NCBI RefSeq assembly: GCF_009827305.1
Contig: NZ_WTYJ01000001.1
Span: 248,001 to 312,000 of the forward strand
Direction: 5' to 3'
Source of the DNA: Croceibacterium xixiisoli
GTDB lineage: Bacteria; Pseudomonadota; Alphaproteobacteria; Sphingomonadales; Sphingomonadaceae
Length of the DNA: 64,000 bases
Part shown: positions 18,612-28,241 of the stretch, piece by piece
How the letters are laid out: every line of letters begins with the position of its first letter
Position numbering within the stretch: the stretch's first letter is position 1
Position numbers and translations under genes: made by a program
Notes under the pieces: model-generated
What the model was told of the DNA's origin: nothing
The model's input: only the letters and a program-made list of their open reading frames with translations
Databases searched by the model: none

Positions 18612-20324
18612 ATGCCGACGCACTTCCCCCAGCTTAACCGGGCGCTTGCCCTGGCCATGATCCCTGCGCTGGCCGCCTGTGCGCACACTGCTGCCTATCC
18701 GGGTGTCGATCAGCAGGCTCTGGCTGCATTGGCCGATATGCCGGCGGGTGAGATATCGGCGCCGACTCTGCGCAATGTCACCGCGACACTGGCTTCGGAT
18801 GAATTCGAAGGGCGGGCGCCAGGCACGCCGGGTGAAGAGAAGACGCTGGACTATCTGGTGGAACGCTTTGCTGCTGCCGGCCTGCAGCCCGGCAACAAGG
18901 GCAGCTGGTTCCAGGACGTGCCGCTGGTCGAGCTGACCGCTGAAGATCTTTCCCCCCTGCAGGTCGCAGGCAAGGGCGTACCGCTGACGATTCCGGCGGG
19001 CAGCGGCTGGATCGGGGTTTCCTATCGCGAACAGCCGGCCATCGATCTGGCGAACAGCGAAATTGTCTTCGTCGGCTATGGTATCAATGCCCCGGAAAAG
19101 GGCTGGAACGATTATGCCGGGATCGACATGCGCGGCAAGGTGGCGCTCATCCTGGTCAATGATCCCGATTATGAAAGCCCGGAGGCGACCGGCCTGTTCG
19201 AAGGGCGGGCGATAACCTATTACGGCCGCTGGACCTACAAATTTGAAGAAGCGGCCCGCCAGGGCGCTGCCGCGGCACTGATCGTGCATGATGATTTTCC
19301 CGCATCCTACGGCTGGAACGTGGTGGAAAGCAGCTGGGGCGGGCCGCAATCGCATGCCCGGCGTGCCGATGGCGGGGCGGATCAGCCGCTGATCAGCGGA
19401 TGGGTCAGCAAGCCGTCGGGCGAAGCGATCATCAGGGCGGCGGGGCAGGATCTGCGCCAATTGTCGCGTGCGGCCAGCCGGCGGGGCTTTCGCGCGCTGC
19501 CGCTGGGGCTGACGGCGGAGGCCAGTTTTCGCAACACCGCGCGTCCCTTCGCGTCGAAGAATGTCGTGGGCATCCTGCCAGGCAGCACCCGGCCGGATGA
19601 ATATGTGCTCTATACGGCGCATTGGGATCATCTCGGCCGATGCCCGGCCAATGACGCCGGCGACGACATCTGCAATGGCGCCATCGACAATGCCACCGGC
19701 ACGGCGGCGCTGGTGGCATTGGGGGAAGCGCATGTTCGCGCCGGCCCGGCAGAACGCAGCCTGGTGTTCCTGGCAGTGACGGCGGAAGAACAGGGACTGC
19801 TGGGATCGGAATTTTATGGTTCGGATCCGATCTTTCCGCTGTCGCAGACCGTGGGCGGGGTGAATATGGACGCTCTCTATCCCACCCCGCCGGCCCGCGA
19901 TGTCGAGGTGGTCGGCGCGGGCAAAAGCGCGCTCGACAGCTATCTGGATGCGGCCCTGCGCGCGCTGGGCCGCCGCGCCATGCGTGATGCCGCGCCTGAG
20001 GCGGGGTTCTATTATCGATCCGATCATTTCAGCCTCGCCAAGCGGGGCGTGCCGATGTTCTATGTGAAGACCGGCAAGGATCTGGTCGACGGGGGCCGGG
20101 CAGCGGGCCAGGCCTTTGCGGCGCATTACCGTGACAATATCTATCACGGACCCGATGACGAATTTGATCCTGATTGGAAGTGGGACGGCATGGTATTGGA
20201 TTTGCAGCTTTATTACCGACTTGGCCGGATGCTGGCGAACAGCGGGGACTGGCCCAACTGGTATGCGCATGATGAATTTCGGCACATCCGCGACGCCAGT
20301 TGCAATCAGGGGCAGGGGTGCTGA
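18612..20324 (+). CDS. M28 family zinc peptidase, lipoprotein, with PA-type insert
   Basis: A 570-residue exported zinc aminopeptidase-like enzyme. The ATG at 18612 is chosen because it gives a proper lipoprotein signal (LALAMIPALAAC, Cys23); an upstream start would add non-signal residues. A protease-associated domain sits before the catalytic part (around GYGINAPEKGWNDYAGIDM to HDDFPASYGW). The M28 core has HWDHLG, NGAIDNATGTAAL and AEEQGLLGS, which hold the zinc ligands and general base, then a late SDHFSLAKRGVP histidine. The aguA start lies 2 bp after its stop, so they are probably cotranscribed. Substrate unknown. Confidence 0.9.
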   Translation: MPTHFPQLNRALALAMIPALAACAHTAAYPGVDQQALAALADMPAGEISAPTLRNVTATLASDEFEGRAPGTPGEEKTLDYLVERFAAAGLQPGNKGSWFQDVPLVELTAEDLSPLQVAGKGVPLTIPAGSGWIGVSYREQPAIDLANSEIVFVGYGINAPEKGWNDYAGIDMRGKVALILVNDPDYESPEATGLFEGRAITYYGRWTYKFEEAARQGAAAALIVHDDFPASYGWNVVESSWGGPQSHARRADGGADQPLISGWVSKPSGEAIIRAAGQDLRQLSRAASRRGFRALPLGLTAEASFRNTARPFASKNVVGILPGSTRPDEYVLYTAHWDHLGRCPANDAGDDICNGAIDNATGTAALVALGEAHVRAGPAERSLVFLAVTAEEQGLLGSEFYGSDPIFPLSQTVGGVNMDALYPTPPARDVEVVGAGKSALDSYLDAALRALGRRAMRDAAPEAGFYYRSDHFSLAKRGVPMFYVKTGKDLVDGGRAAGQAFAAHYRDNIYHGPDDEFDPDWKWDGMVLDLQLYYRLGRMLANSGDWPNWYAHDEFRHIRDASCNQGQGC

Positions 20325-20326
20325 CC

Positions 20327-21310
20327 ATGACACGTTTGATGCCACCCGAATGGGCGCCGCAGGATCTGCTGTGGATCGGCTTTCCGCATGATGGGGACGA
20401 ATGGCCGGGGTTCCTGTCCCAGGCGCAGGAGCAGATGGCGGCCTTTGCCAATGCCGTCGCCGAAACCGGGCAGGAGGTCCGACTGGTGGTGCGCGACGCT
20501 GCCAATGAAATGCGGGCGCGGCAGTTGGTCAGCGGCGCGGTGACGGTCGAACGTCGGGTCTATGGCGATATCTGGCTGCGCGATACCGGCCCGCTGGTGA
20601 CGCTGGACGCGCAGGGCGGGCGGTTCGGCCAGCTGTTCGGCTTCAACGGCTGGGGCGGCAAATTCCTGATGGACGGTGATCAGGAGATCGGCGCCGATCT
20701 GGCTGATTCGGTCGGCCTGGCGCATGCGAAGGCCGATTGGGTGCTGGAAGGCGGGGCGGTGGATGGCGATGGCACCGGTCTGGTGGTGACCACCGAACAA
20801 TGCCTGCTCAACCGCAATCGCAATCCGCACCTGACCCGTACGGAGATCGAGGGGCGGCTGGCGCGCGATCTGGGGTTCGACCGGGTGCTGTGGCTGGGGG
20901 ATGGCCTGCTGGGCGATCATACCGACGGGCATGTCGACAATCTCGGTCGCTTCATCGCACCGGGCGAACTGGCGCTGCCACGTGCCAGCGGGCCCGGCGA
21001 TCCGCACCGCGCCGTGTATGAAGATGCCCGCGCCCGCGCGCTCGATTTCGGCGTGAAGGTGCATGAGATTCCGTCCCCCGGCGCCATGGGTGAAGGGGAT
21101 GATATCGAACCGGCCAGCTACATGAATTTCGCCATCTGCAACCAGATGGTGGTGGTGCCGATCTATGGTTCGCCGCATGATGCGGATGCCGTGGCGGCGG
21201 TGGGCGATCTCTTCCCCGGCCGTGCGGCGGTCGGCCTGCGCGCGGATGCGGTGCTGGCCGGTGGTGGCAGCTTCCATTGTTCCAGCCAGCAGTTGCCAAC
21301 GGCGGGTTAA
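20327..21310 (+). CDS. aguA: Agmatine deiminase
   Basis: Hydrolyses agmatine to N-carbamoylputrescine and ammonia, opening the arginine-decarboxylase route to putrescine. The 327-residue protein has the guanidine-modifying fold: DIWLRDTGP (substrate aspartate), NGWGGKF, LEGGAVDGDG, GDHTDGHVDN with its histidine, and the nucleophile Cys318 in GGGSFHCSSQQ. All are as expected for bacterial AguA/peptidyl-arginine-deiminase-like proteins, though a few relatives differ in substrate. The ATG lies 2 bp past the M28 stop. The next-step enzyme (N-carbamoylputrescine amidase) is not in this neighbourhood. Confidence 0.9.
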   Translation: MTRLMPPEWAPQDLLWIGFPHDGDEWPGFLSQAQEQMAAFANAVAETGQEVRLVVRDAANEMRARQLVSGAVTVERRVYGDIWLRDTGPLVTLDAQGGRFGQLFGFNGWGGKFLMDGDQEIGADLADSVGLAHAKADWVLEGGAVDGDGTGLVVTTEQCLLNRNRNPHLTRTEIEGRLARDLGFDRVLWLGDGLLGDHTDGHVDNLGRFIAPGELALPRASGPGDPHRAVYEDARARALDFGVKVHEIPSPGAMGEGDDIEPASYMNFAICNQMVVVPIYGSPHDADAVAAVGDLFPGRAAVGLRADAVLAGGGSFHCSSQQLPTAG

Positions 21311-21345
21311 CGTTTTGTTAGGGGTTTGGGCGCAGGGTCCGGGGT

Positions 21346-21468
21346 ATGATCAAGGCAATTGCCCTTTCCCGGTTGGTTGCGCATCACAGCGCCATGGCCG
21401 CTCGCAGTATTGTCGTGGTGGCCTGCGCGTCCGCGCTGATCATCGCCGGGCGCGCCCTCCCTTTCTGA
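21346..21468 (+). CDS. Possible 40-residue hydrophobic small protein
   Basis: A short frame in the 213-bp gap between aguA and the PhyH-type gene. It begins ATG with CCGGGG upstream and encodes a basic N-terminus (MIKAIALSRLVAHH) followed by a hydrophobic stretch (SIVVVACASALIIAGRAL). That is the shape of a small membrane peptide, but nothing besides composition supports it, and it may be chance. Confidence 0.22.
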   Translation: MIKAIALSRLVAHHSAMAARSIVVVACASALIIAGRALPF

Positions 21469-21523
21469 CAGTATCGCGGAGTCGGCCCAGCGCCGGCGAC
21501 CTGACTCTTCGCTACCCGGCGTG

Positions 21524-22204
21524 ATGTCGATCGCGCCTGCTTCGCTGCAATTGGCGGTGGATGGTGCGCAGCATCATGCCGGTGCTGCGGATGGCTGCAT
21601 CGATGCGATCATCGCAACACTGGCAGATTTCCCCGCTGATCAGGCCGGCATCCGGCTGCAGGGGATTGACCGGCTGCAGCCGCTTCTCGCGCCAGCCGGC
21701 CCTGTCGGCGCGGTTGCTGCGCTGACACTGGGCCCGGATTGCAGACCGGTTCGTGCGATCCTGTTCGATAAGACGGCCGCGCGAAATTGGCCGTTGGGCT
21801 GGCATCAGGACCGGACGATCTGCGTTGCGGAGCGGCGCGATGCGCCGGGGTTTGGCCCGTGGACGGTCAAGCACGGGCTGCAACATGTGGCACCGCCGTT
21901 TAATGTTCTCGCCAGGATGATCACCCTGCGGGTCCATCTGGACGATGTCGATAATGACAATGCCCCGCTCAAGATCGCATGCGGTTCCCACCAGATGGGA
22001 TTGATATCGGTGCCCGATGTTTCATCGGTGGTGGCGGGTGCGCGCATCGCTCACTGTCTCGCACGGGCTGGCGATATCTGGGCCTATACGACGCCGATCC
22101 TCCATGCTTCCGATTCGGCGCGCAATCTGCGCCGGCGGCGGGTGCTGCAGATTGATTATGCGGCAGGCGATTTGCCGCATGGTCTCCACTGGCTGGGGGT
22201 CTGA
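21524..22204 (+). CDS. Phytanoyl-CoA dioxygenase (PhyH) family protein
   Basis: A 226-residue Fe(II)/2-oxoglutarate oxygenase-like protein. The iron-binding HxD is WHQD with His94 and Asp96, and the distal histidine is His194 in ILHASD; an arginine shortly after it would bind 2-oxoglutarate. The N-terminal 90 residues form the expected jelly-roll lead-in. PhyH relatives hydroxylate small molecules of many kinds, so the substrate is unknown. ATG at 21524 is chosen over the GTG one codon earlier. It is followed by 197 bp before the porin and is probably transcribed alone. Confidence 0.82.
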   Translation: MSIAPASLQLAVDGAQHHAGAADGCIDAIIATLADFPADQAGIRLQGIDRLQPLLAPAGPVGAVAALTLGPDCRPVRAILFDKTAARNWPLGWHQDRTICVAERRDAPGFGPWTVKHGLQHVAPPFNVLARMITLRVHLDDVDNDNAPLKIACGSHQMGLISVPDVSSVVAGARIAHCLARAGDIWAYTTPILHASDSARNLRRRRVLQIDYAAGDLPHGLHWLGV

Positions 22205-22329
22205 CGCCTGTTTCGACAGTGTGACCCGTGGTTTTTGTGCCACAGCAAACCGCGTTTTGCGGTGCAACATAATTGAGATGATGGACAGATATCTCTTCGC
22301 CTGCCTAATTTGTCCTCACTTGGCGGATG

Positions 22330-22347
22330 CTCTCTCCACGTAGAGAG
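22330..22347 (+). promoter_or_regulatory. Small leader hairpin before the porin gene
   Basis: CTCTCT (22330-22335) and AGAGAG (22342-22347) can pair around a 6-base loop in the untranslated leader, about 55 bases before the porin ATG. It could influence mRNA stability; no specific regulator is recognised. Confidence 0.3.
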
Positions 22348-22401
22348 GGTGCTGCTCAGGCGCAGGAAGGAACGTTTGCCCATCAACAAGGGAAATGTTC
22401 C

Positions 22402-23211
22402 ATGATCTATCGTATTGCCGCCGCCGCTGCCCTTCTGTGCGTTGCCATGCCCGCTGCCGCTCAGGAAGAAGCCGAATCCGAATTCACCGTATCCGGCAGT
22501 GCCACGCTGGTTTCCGACTATCGCTTCCGTGGCGTGTCGCAGTCGGACGAGGAAATGGCCATCCAGGGTGGCGTTTCCGTCTCGCACACCAGCGGCTTCT
22601 ATGCCGGTACCTGGGCGTCCAGCCTGGCCGGCTGGGGCACCTTTGGTGGTGGTTCCATCGAACTCGATCTCTATGGCGGCTTCGTCTATCCGGTGGCCGA
22701 AGGCGTGAACCTGGATGTCGGCGTGACCTGGTACATGTATCCGGGCGGCGCGGACACCACCGACTTCGCCGAACCCTATGTCAAACTGTCGGGCGATGTC
22801 GGCCCGGCCAGCGTGCTGGTCGGCGTGGCCTATGCTCCCAAGCAGGAAGCCCTGGGCAACTGGTACAACCATCCCGATAGCGCGATCGGCGACAAGGAAG
22901 ACAATTTCTACATCTGGGGCGACGTCAGCTCGGGCATTCCGGGCACGCCGCTGACGCTGAAGGGCCACCTCGGCTATTCGGACGGCAACCCCGGCCTGGG
23001 CCCGAACGGCACCAGCATTGCGCCGACCGGCAGCTATCTGGACTGGATGCTCGGTGCAGACGTCGCAGTCGGCCCGCTGACGCTGGGCGTTGCCTATGTC
23101 GACAGCAACATCGACGATTACGGCTACCTCGGCAGCGGCTTCGCCAGCACCAAGGATGGCAGCAGCATCTCGGGCAGCCAGGTGGTGTTCTCGCTCTCCG
23201 CAGGTTTCTGA
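22402..23211 (+). CDS. TorF-family putative porin
   Basis: An outer-membrane protein of 269 residues. The ATG at 22402 gives a clean signal peptide (RIAAAAALLCVAMPAAAQ) after the ribosome site AAGGGAAA. The mature start, FTVSGSATLVSDYRFRGVSQSD, is the family signature, and the whole chain alternates polar and non-polar residues as amphipathic strands, ending SGSQVVFSLSAGF with terminal phenylalanine. Members are common in sphingomonads; transported solute is unknown. A strong terminator follows 42 bp after the stop, so it is probably a highly expressed single gene. Confidence 0.88.
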   Translation: MIYRIAAAAALLCVAMPAAAQEEAESEFTVSGSATLVSDYRFRGVSQSDEEMAIQGGVSVSHTSGFYAGTWASSLAGWGTFGGGSIELDLYGGFVYPVAEGVNLDVGVTWYMYPGGADTTDFAEPYVKLSGDVGPASVLVGVAYAPKQEALGNWYNHPDSAIGDKEDNFYIWGDVSSGIPGTPLTLKGHLGYSDGNPGLGPNGTSIAPTGSYLDWMLGADVAVGPLTLGVAYVDSNIDDYGYLGSGFASTKDGSSISGSQVVFSLSAGF

Positions 23212-23252
23212 TCGGCCGATCCAGGGGCAGCCGGTTCGCCGGCTGCGCCACG

Positions 23253-23287
23253 AAAAAGGGGCGCCCTTTGCCGGGGCGCCCCTTTTT
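23253..23287. terminator. Bidirectional intrinsic terminator, porin/thrS
   Basis: AAAAAGGGGCGCC (23253-23265) pairs exactly with GGCGCCCCTTTTT (23275-23287). The T-run on each strand makes this a textbook two-way terminator between the convergent porin and thrS genes. Confidence 0.88.
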
Positions 23288-23312
23288 GTTTGTCCTGATC
23301 GGTCTGTTCGGC

Positions 23313-25313
23313 TCAGCCGCGCAGATCGGGCGGGGTCGCGCCGGTGCGCAGCAGCGCGATGGCATCGTCGAGCGACAGGAACTGCTGCTGCTGTTCACCC
23401 AGCGTGCGCAAGGCCACGGTGCCTTCCTCAGCCTCCCGCTTGCCGACCACCAGCATGTGCGGAACCTTCTGCACCGAATGTTCGCGCACCTTGTAGTTGA
23501 TCTTCTCGTTGCGCAGATCGGTTTCCACGCGAATGCCGGCTGCCTGCAGCTTGGCGGCCACCACCTTGGCATATTCGTCCGCATCAGAAACGATGGTCGC
23601 CACCACCGCCTGCACCGGCGCCAGCCACAGCGGCAGCTTGCCGGCGTAATGTTCGATCAGAATGCCGATGAAGCGTTCATAGGAACCGAAGATCGCGCGG
23701 TGCAGCATCACCGGGCGATGGCGGCCGCCATCTTCGGCAATATAGCTGGCATCCAGCCGTTCGGGCAGCACGCGGTCAGACTGGATCGTGCCCACCTGCC
23801 AGGTGCGGCCGATCGCATCGGTCAGATGCCATTCCAGCTTCGGAGCGTAGAAGGCGCCTTCGCCCGGCAGCTCTTCCCAGCCGAATTCCTCGCCAGCCAT
23901 GCCCGCCCGCTCGACGGCATCGCGCAACTCGGATTCGGCCAGATCCCACATTTCTTCCGTGCCGAACCGCTGTTCGGGGCGCAGCGCCAGCTTGATCGAA
24001 TATCCTTCGAATCCGAGATCGCGATAAACGCGGTCGGCCAGCGCGCAGAACTTGCGCACTTCGTCCACGATCTGGTCTTCCCGGCAGAAGATATGGGCAT
24101 CGTCCTGCGTGAACTGGCGCACGCGCATCAGCCCATGCAGCGCGCCATGCGGTTCGTTGCGGTGGCAGCAGCCGTTCTCGTAGATGCGCAGCGGCAGATC
24201 GCGATAGCTCTTGATGCCCTGCTTGAAGATCAGCACATGCGCCGGGCAGTTCATCGGCTTCAGCGCCATCCATTCGGCGGCGTCGGAAACCAGCGGGCCT
24301 TCATCTTCGGTATTGGGCACTTCGTCAGGGATGACGAACATGTTTTCGCGATATTTGCCCCAATGGCCCGACTGTTCCCACTGGCGGGCATCCATCACCT
24401 GCGGCGTCTTCACCTCGCGATAGCCGCCACCATCGATGGCGCGGCGCATATAGGCTTCCAGCTCGCGCCAGATGATATAGCCCTTGGGGTGCCAGAACAC
24501 CGAACCATGCGCTTCGGCCTGCAGGTGGAACAGGTCCATATCCTGCCCCAGCCGGCGGTGATCGCGCTTGGCCGCTTCTTCCAGCCGCACAAGATGCGCA
24601 TCCAGCTGCTTCTTGTTCAGCCAACCGGTGCCATAGATACGGCTGAGCATCGCATTGCGCTGGTCGCCGCGCCAATAGGCGCCTGACACGCGCGTCAGCT
24701 TAAAGGCCTGGGTGTCGAGCTTGCCGGTGGAGGCCAGATGCGGGCCACGGCACAGGTCGAGCCATTCATTGCCCGAATGATACACGGTCAGCGGTTCGCC
24801 TTCGGGCAGTTCCGCCGCCCATTCCGCCTTGAAGCTTTCACCATGGTCCTGGAACCACGCAATCAGCTGATCGCGGCTCCATTCCTCCCGCCGCAGCGGC
24901 TTGTCCGCGCGGATGATGTCACGCATCTTTTCCTCGATGGCGGGCAGATCGTCATCGGTGAAGGGGCCGCGCGCGCCGGGCGCGAAATCGTAATAGAACC
25001 CATCGTCGGTCGCCGGGCCGAAGGTGATCTGGGTATCGGGCCACAGCGCCTGCACCGCCTCTGCCAGCACATGGGCAAAATCGTGCCGCGCCAGTTCCAG
25101 TGCATCGGCTTCATCCCGCTGGGTCACCAGCGCCAGTTGCGCATCGCCGTCGAACGGGCGGTTGATATCCCGCAGTTCGCCATCCACCCGCGCGGCAATT
25201 GCCGCCTTGGCCAGGCCCGGTCCGATCGCTGCGGCGATATCCGCCGGGGTCGATCCCGCCGGCACTTCGCGCACCGAACCATCGGGGAGGCTGATCTTCA
25301 ACATTTCGCTCAT
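23313..25313 (-). CDS. thrS: Threonyl-tRNA synthetase
   Basis: Class II synthetase charging tRNA-Thr. The 666-residue protein starts at ATG 25313 ([17 protein letters not shown]), which gives the proper TGS domain; a longer reading adds unrelated residues. It has the TGS domain (1-65), the editing domain with [11 protein letters not shown] and later [15 protein letters not shown], and the catalytic core with [30 protein letters not shown] and LAPVQAVV leading into the anticodon domain. All class II motifs are intact. It begins a minus-strand series that includes no partner closely overlapping. Confidence 0.97.
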   Translation of the reverse strand: MSEMLKISLPDGSVREVPAGSTPADIAAAIGPGLAKAAIAARVDGELRDINRPFDGDAQLALVTQRDEADALELARHDFAHVLAEAVQALWPDTQITFGPATDDGFYYDFAPGARGPFTDDDLPAIEEKMRDIIRADKPLRREEWSRDQLIAWFQDHGESFKAEWAAELPEGEPLTVYHSGNEWLDLCRGPHLASTGKLDTQAFKLTRVSGAYWRGDQRNAMLSRIYGTGWLNKKQLDAHLVRLEEAAKRDHRRLGQDMDLFHLQAEAHGSVFWHPKGYIIWRELEAYMRRAIDGGGYREVKTPQVMDARQWEQSGHWGKYRENMFVIPDEVPNTEDEGPLVSDAAEWMALKPMNCPAHVLIFKQGIKSYRDLPLRIYENGCCHRNEPHGALHGLMRVRQFTQDDAHIFCREDQIVDEVRKFCALADRVYRDLGFEGYSIKLALRPEQRFGTEEMWDLAESELRDAVERAGMAGEEFGWEELPGEGAFYAPKLEWHLTDAIGRTWQVGTIQSDRVLPERLDASYIAEDGGRHRPVMLHRAIFGSYERFIGILIEHYAGKLPLWLAPVQAVVATIVSDADEYAKVVAAKLQAAGIRVETDLRNEKINYKVREHSVQKVPHMLVVGKREAEEGTVALRTLGEQQQQFLSLDDAIALLRTGATPPDLRG

Positions 25314-25452
25314 TGCTGCCGTCTTTCCGTTTGCGGCGCGATGGCACAAAGCCGCTCGCGCCGAAAGTCCTACCGGAAGGGAATGGGTGCTACAGGCTGT
25401 CCAAACCGCAGGTCACCCCTTGCCTGCAGCGCTGCTGGATTACCGCAGCGGC

Positions 25453-26013
25453 CTATTGTTGCGGGACGGAAAAGCTTCCGGTCACGCGGCCACTGCTGGT
25501 GGTAGTGGTTCCGCCCGTGGCCGGTGCCGCGCCACGCCCGTCCACGCTGGACCGGCCGGTTTTCAGATCGATGGTTAGCCGTCCGCCATTCAGCGTATCG
25601 GTACCACGCCGCAAAGCGACACCGCCCGACAGCACGATCACCCGGCTGTTGAAATCATACACGCCCGCCGAACCTTGCGCGCGTTCATTGCCGCGCGTCA
25701 CTACGACGCCCCCTGTGGCATCGATCCGCTGAATGGTCAGGGTTCCGGCATCGGCATAGGCAACCGTGGTCCGGGCGGCGGTCAACCGCATGTCGCCCTG
25801 GTTGATCACCACATTGCCCGACAGCACCACGCGCTTCTGCCGATCCTGCAATTCGATCTGATCGGCCGCGAAATTGACCGGCTGATCCGAACTGAAGCTG
25901 GCGATCTGCTGCGCCTGCACCCGTGTCTCGAACGCAGTCGCCACCAGGGCAGCGGCGCCGAAGCCGGCCAGCAGGGAAATCATGGCAGTGCGGATATGCG
26001 GCGTGCGGATCAT
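25453..26013 (-). CDS. lptA: Lipopolysaccharide transport periplasmic protein LptA
   Basis: Periplasmic bridge protein that carries LPS from LptC to the outer-membrane LptDE. The 186-residue protein has a signal peptide (SLLAGFGAAALVATAFETRVQAQ) and an OstA/jelly-roll repeat domain, seen in PVNFAADQIELQDRQKRVVL, GNVVINQGDMRLTA and later GGVVVTRGNERAQG. It is alpha-proteobacterial in style, with a Ser/Thr/Gly-rich tail. It lies 106 bp after lptC, so both belong to one LPS transport cluster with rnd. Confidence 0.9.
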   Translation of the reverse strand: MIRTPHIRTAMISLLAGFGAAALVATAFETRVQAQQIASFSSDQPVNFAADQIELQDRQKRVVLSGNVVINQGDMRLTAARTTVAYADAGTLTIQRIDATGGVVVTRGNERAQGSAGVYDFNSRVIVLSGGVALRRGTDTLNGGRLTIDLKTGRSSVDGRGAAPATGGTTTTSSGRVTGSFSVPQQ

Positions 26014-26119
26014 CGTGCGCCTGATAGATCGTCCGGGCGGGAAGGGAAAGCACGACTTGTCATGCTGACCGTAACCGCATTGACGGCACCAGAAGATGGC
26101 TGAACAATGAGGTCGTGCT

Positions 26120-26764
26120 TCACGGCATTTGCAGCTTGCCGGGGATCATCCGCATGCGGGCATTGCCTTCCAGCGTGACCGTGCGTTCAGCCAGGCTGGC
26201 GCGCATCCGGTCTGCCTGGAAAGTCCCGGCCGGGATGGCGCCTTCCACCCGGCCATCGCCCTGCAGCGTCTGATTGGGCAGGCTGACCGAAACATTGCGC
26301 GCCTGAACTCGATATCCGTCTGCGGCAGCGAACTGCAGCATGCCGTCTACCGCGACCTCTTCGGTGTCGATTCCATAGCGACCGGCCTTGGCGCTCAGCA
26401 CGGCCGGGCCATCGGGCAGGTTGAGCCGCGCGGTCAGATTGCTCAGCTGCACGACCGGCACGCTGGCACTGCGCTGGACCGCCTGGCCGGAAGAGAGTGA
26501 GAACGGGCGTCCGCCATCATCGAGTCCGCGATACATGGCATTGTCCACGCGCAGCCGATCATCAGCGGTGGCGACCTTGTTGCGATCGAGCAGGAAGCTG
26601 ATTTCCCCGCGCGGGCTGAGCGGGGCGATAAGCATGGTCGCGGCCACCGCGCCCACCAGCGCGGGAAGGGCAACAGACAGCAGGCGCACCATTCTGTCCA
26701 GCGGTCCGCCGGGGGTGGCGAAGGCCTGCCGTTTGGTCCTGATTCTGTCCGCGCGCTCGGTCAT
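26120..26764 (-). CDS. lptC: LPS export ABC transporter periplasmic protein LptC
   Basis: Inner-membrane anchored periplasmic protein that accepts LPS from LptBFG and passes it to LptA. The 214 residues begin with a basic cytoplasmic tail, one membrane segment (LLSVALPALVGAVAATMLIAPL, about residues 28-49), then the jelly-roll domain (RLRVDNAMYRGLDDGGRPFSL is a conserved alphaproteobacterial LptC block). It lies between rnd and lptA, an order seen in many relatives, which supports the assignment. Confidence 0.9.
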   Translation of the reverse strand: MTERADRIRTKRQAFATPGGPLDRMVRLLSVALPALVGAVAATMLIAPLSPRGEISFLLDRNKVATADDRLRVDNAMYRGLDDGGRPFSLSSGQAVQRSASVPVVQLSNLTARLNLPDGPAVLSAKAGRYGIDTEEVAVDGMLQFAAADGYRVQARNVSVSLPNQTLQGDGRVEGAIPAGTFQADRMRASLAERTVTLEGNARMRMIPGKLQMP

Positions 26765-26788
26765 GCGTTTCGTTTTATCCGCAGCCGA

Positions 26789-27406
26789 TTACTCGTGGCT
26801 GAAGATATCCTTGTCCGCCCACCCTGCCAGATCCAGCTTCGCCCGTGTGGGGAGGAAGTCGAAGCATGCCTGAGCAATGGCGGTGCGGCCTTCGCGTTCC
26901 AGCCTGACGGTCAGAATCTCCACCAGACGGTGCAGGAAGCGCACGTCAGACGCGGCATAGTCGCGCTGCGCGTCGTTGATGACCGGCGCGCCCCAGTCGC
27001 TCGACTGCTGTTGCTTGCTGATATCTTCGTGCAGCAATTCGTTGATCAGGTTCTTCAGGCCATGCCGATCCGTATAGGTCCGGGTCATCTTGCTGGCGAT
27101 CTTGGTGCAGAACACCGGCGCCGCCGTGACGCCCAGATAATGTTGGATCGCGGCCAGATCGAAGCGAGCGAAATGATAATATTTCACCCTTTCCGGATCG
27201 GCCAGCACCGCCTTCAGGTTCGGCGCGTCGTAATCGCTGCCCACCTTGAAGCGCACCAGATGTTCATCGCCCCGGCCATCGCTGATCTGCACCACGCACA
27301 GCCGGTCACGTGCAGTGACCAGGCCCATGGTTTCGGTGTCGACGGCGACGGGACCTGGCGCGAGCACATCCTCGGGCAGGTCTTCTTCGTGAAAATATAC
27401 GGTCAT
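26789..27406 (-). CDS. rnd: Ribonuclease D (short form)
   Basis: 3'-5' exoribonuclease of the DEDD family used in tRNA and small RNA maturation. The 205-residue form has only the exonuclease domain, without the HRDC domains of E. coli RNase D (375 residues), as is usual in alphaproteobacteria. Exo I is VDTETMGL (Asp23, Glu25), Exo II is HFARFDLAAI and Exo III is DYAASDVRFLH with the catalytic Tyr/Asp pair. It starts the lptC-lptA group and is divergent from ung across an 81-bp gap. Confidence 0.92.
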   Translation of the reverse strand: MTVYFHEEDLPEDVLAPGPVAVDTETMGLVTARDRLCVVQISDGRGDEHLVRFKVGSDYDAPNLKAVLADPERVKYYHFARFDLAAIQHYLGVTAAPVFCTKIASKMTRTYTDRHGLKNLINELLHEDISKQQQSSDWGAPVINDAQRDYAASDVRFLHRLVEILTVRLEREGRTAIAQACFDFLPTRAKLDLAGWADKDIFSHE

Positions 27407-27487
27407 CGGGCGGCAGCCTTAGGCCGATTGCCGGCTGAGGGAAAGGGGCCGCTGGCGGCAAAAGCGCGGCTGCGCTAACCCTGCAGC

Positions 27488-28171
27488 ATGAGCGATGCGA
27501 TACCCGAAAGCTGGCGCCCGGCGCTGGAACCTGCCCTGGCCTTGCCGGAATCACGCCAGTTGGGCGCCTGGCTGAAACAGCAGGAGGCAGCCGGGAAGCA
27601 GATATTTCCCCCGCGTGGGCAGCGACTGAAGGCACTGGAACTGACACCGCTGGACAGCGTGCGCGTCGTGATCCTGGGGCAAGACCCCTATCACGGGCCC
27701 GGTCAGGCACATGGCCTGTCCTTTTCTGTGCCCGACGGCGTGCGGCAGCCGCCATCGCTGGCCAACATATTCAAGGAATTGCAGGCAGATTGCGGCATCG
27801 AGCGGCCGATCTCCGGCAATCTGGAAGGCTGGGCCCGCCAGGGCGTGCTGCTGCTCAACAACGCGCTGACGGTGGAATCGGGCCAGGCGGGCAGCCATGC
27901 CGGGCGCGGTTGGGAAGCGATTACGGATGCGGCCGTGGCGGCCGTGGCGGCGCGCAGCGCGCCCACGGTGTTCATCCTGTGGGGACGACATGCGCGGACC
28001 AAGGCGGAACGGGTAAAGGGGCTGACATCCGGCCCCCATCTGATGCTTACCAGCGCCCATCCCAGCCCATTGTCGGCTCATAATGGCTTCTTCGGGTCAC
28101 GCCCATTCAGCCAGGCCAATGAATTTCTTGAAAAAAATGGGCGCGGAACGATCGCGTGGCAGCGTCTGTGA
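27488..28171 (+). CDS. ung: Uracil-DNA glycosylase
   Basis: Removes uracil from DNA to start base-excision repair. The 227-residue protein has GQDPYHGPGQAHGLSFSV (catalytic aspartate and substrate pocket), the ANIFKEL segment, LLLNNALTV, and the DNA-binding loop HPSPLSAHNGFFGS. Family 1 Ung, full length. It is divergent from rnd; the MarR gene begins 70 bp downstream on the same strand. Confidence 0.97.
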   Translation: MSDAIPESWRPALEPALALPESRQLGAWLKQQEAAGKQIFPPRGQRLKALELTPLDSVRVVILGQDPYHGPGQAHGLSFSVPDGVRQPPSLANIFKELQADCGIERPISGNLEGWARQGVLLLNNALTVESGQAGSHAGRGWEAITDAAVAAVAARSAPTVFILWGRHARTKAERVKGLTSGPHLMLTSAHPSPLSAHNGFFGSRPFSQANEFLEKNGRGTIAWQRL

Positions 28172-28241
28172 GCGTTCGCCGCCGCCACAGTGTGGCGGAT
28201 TCGGACAGTGTTATCGCAGCGATTGCAAAAAGTTCCCATGA

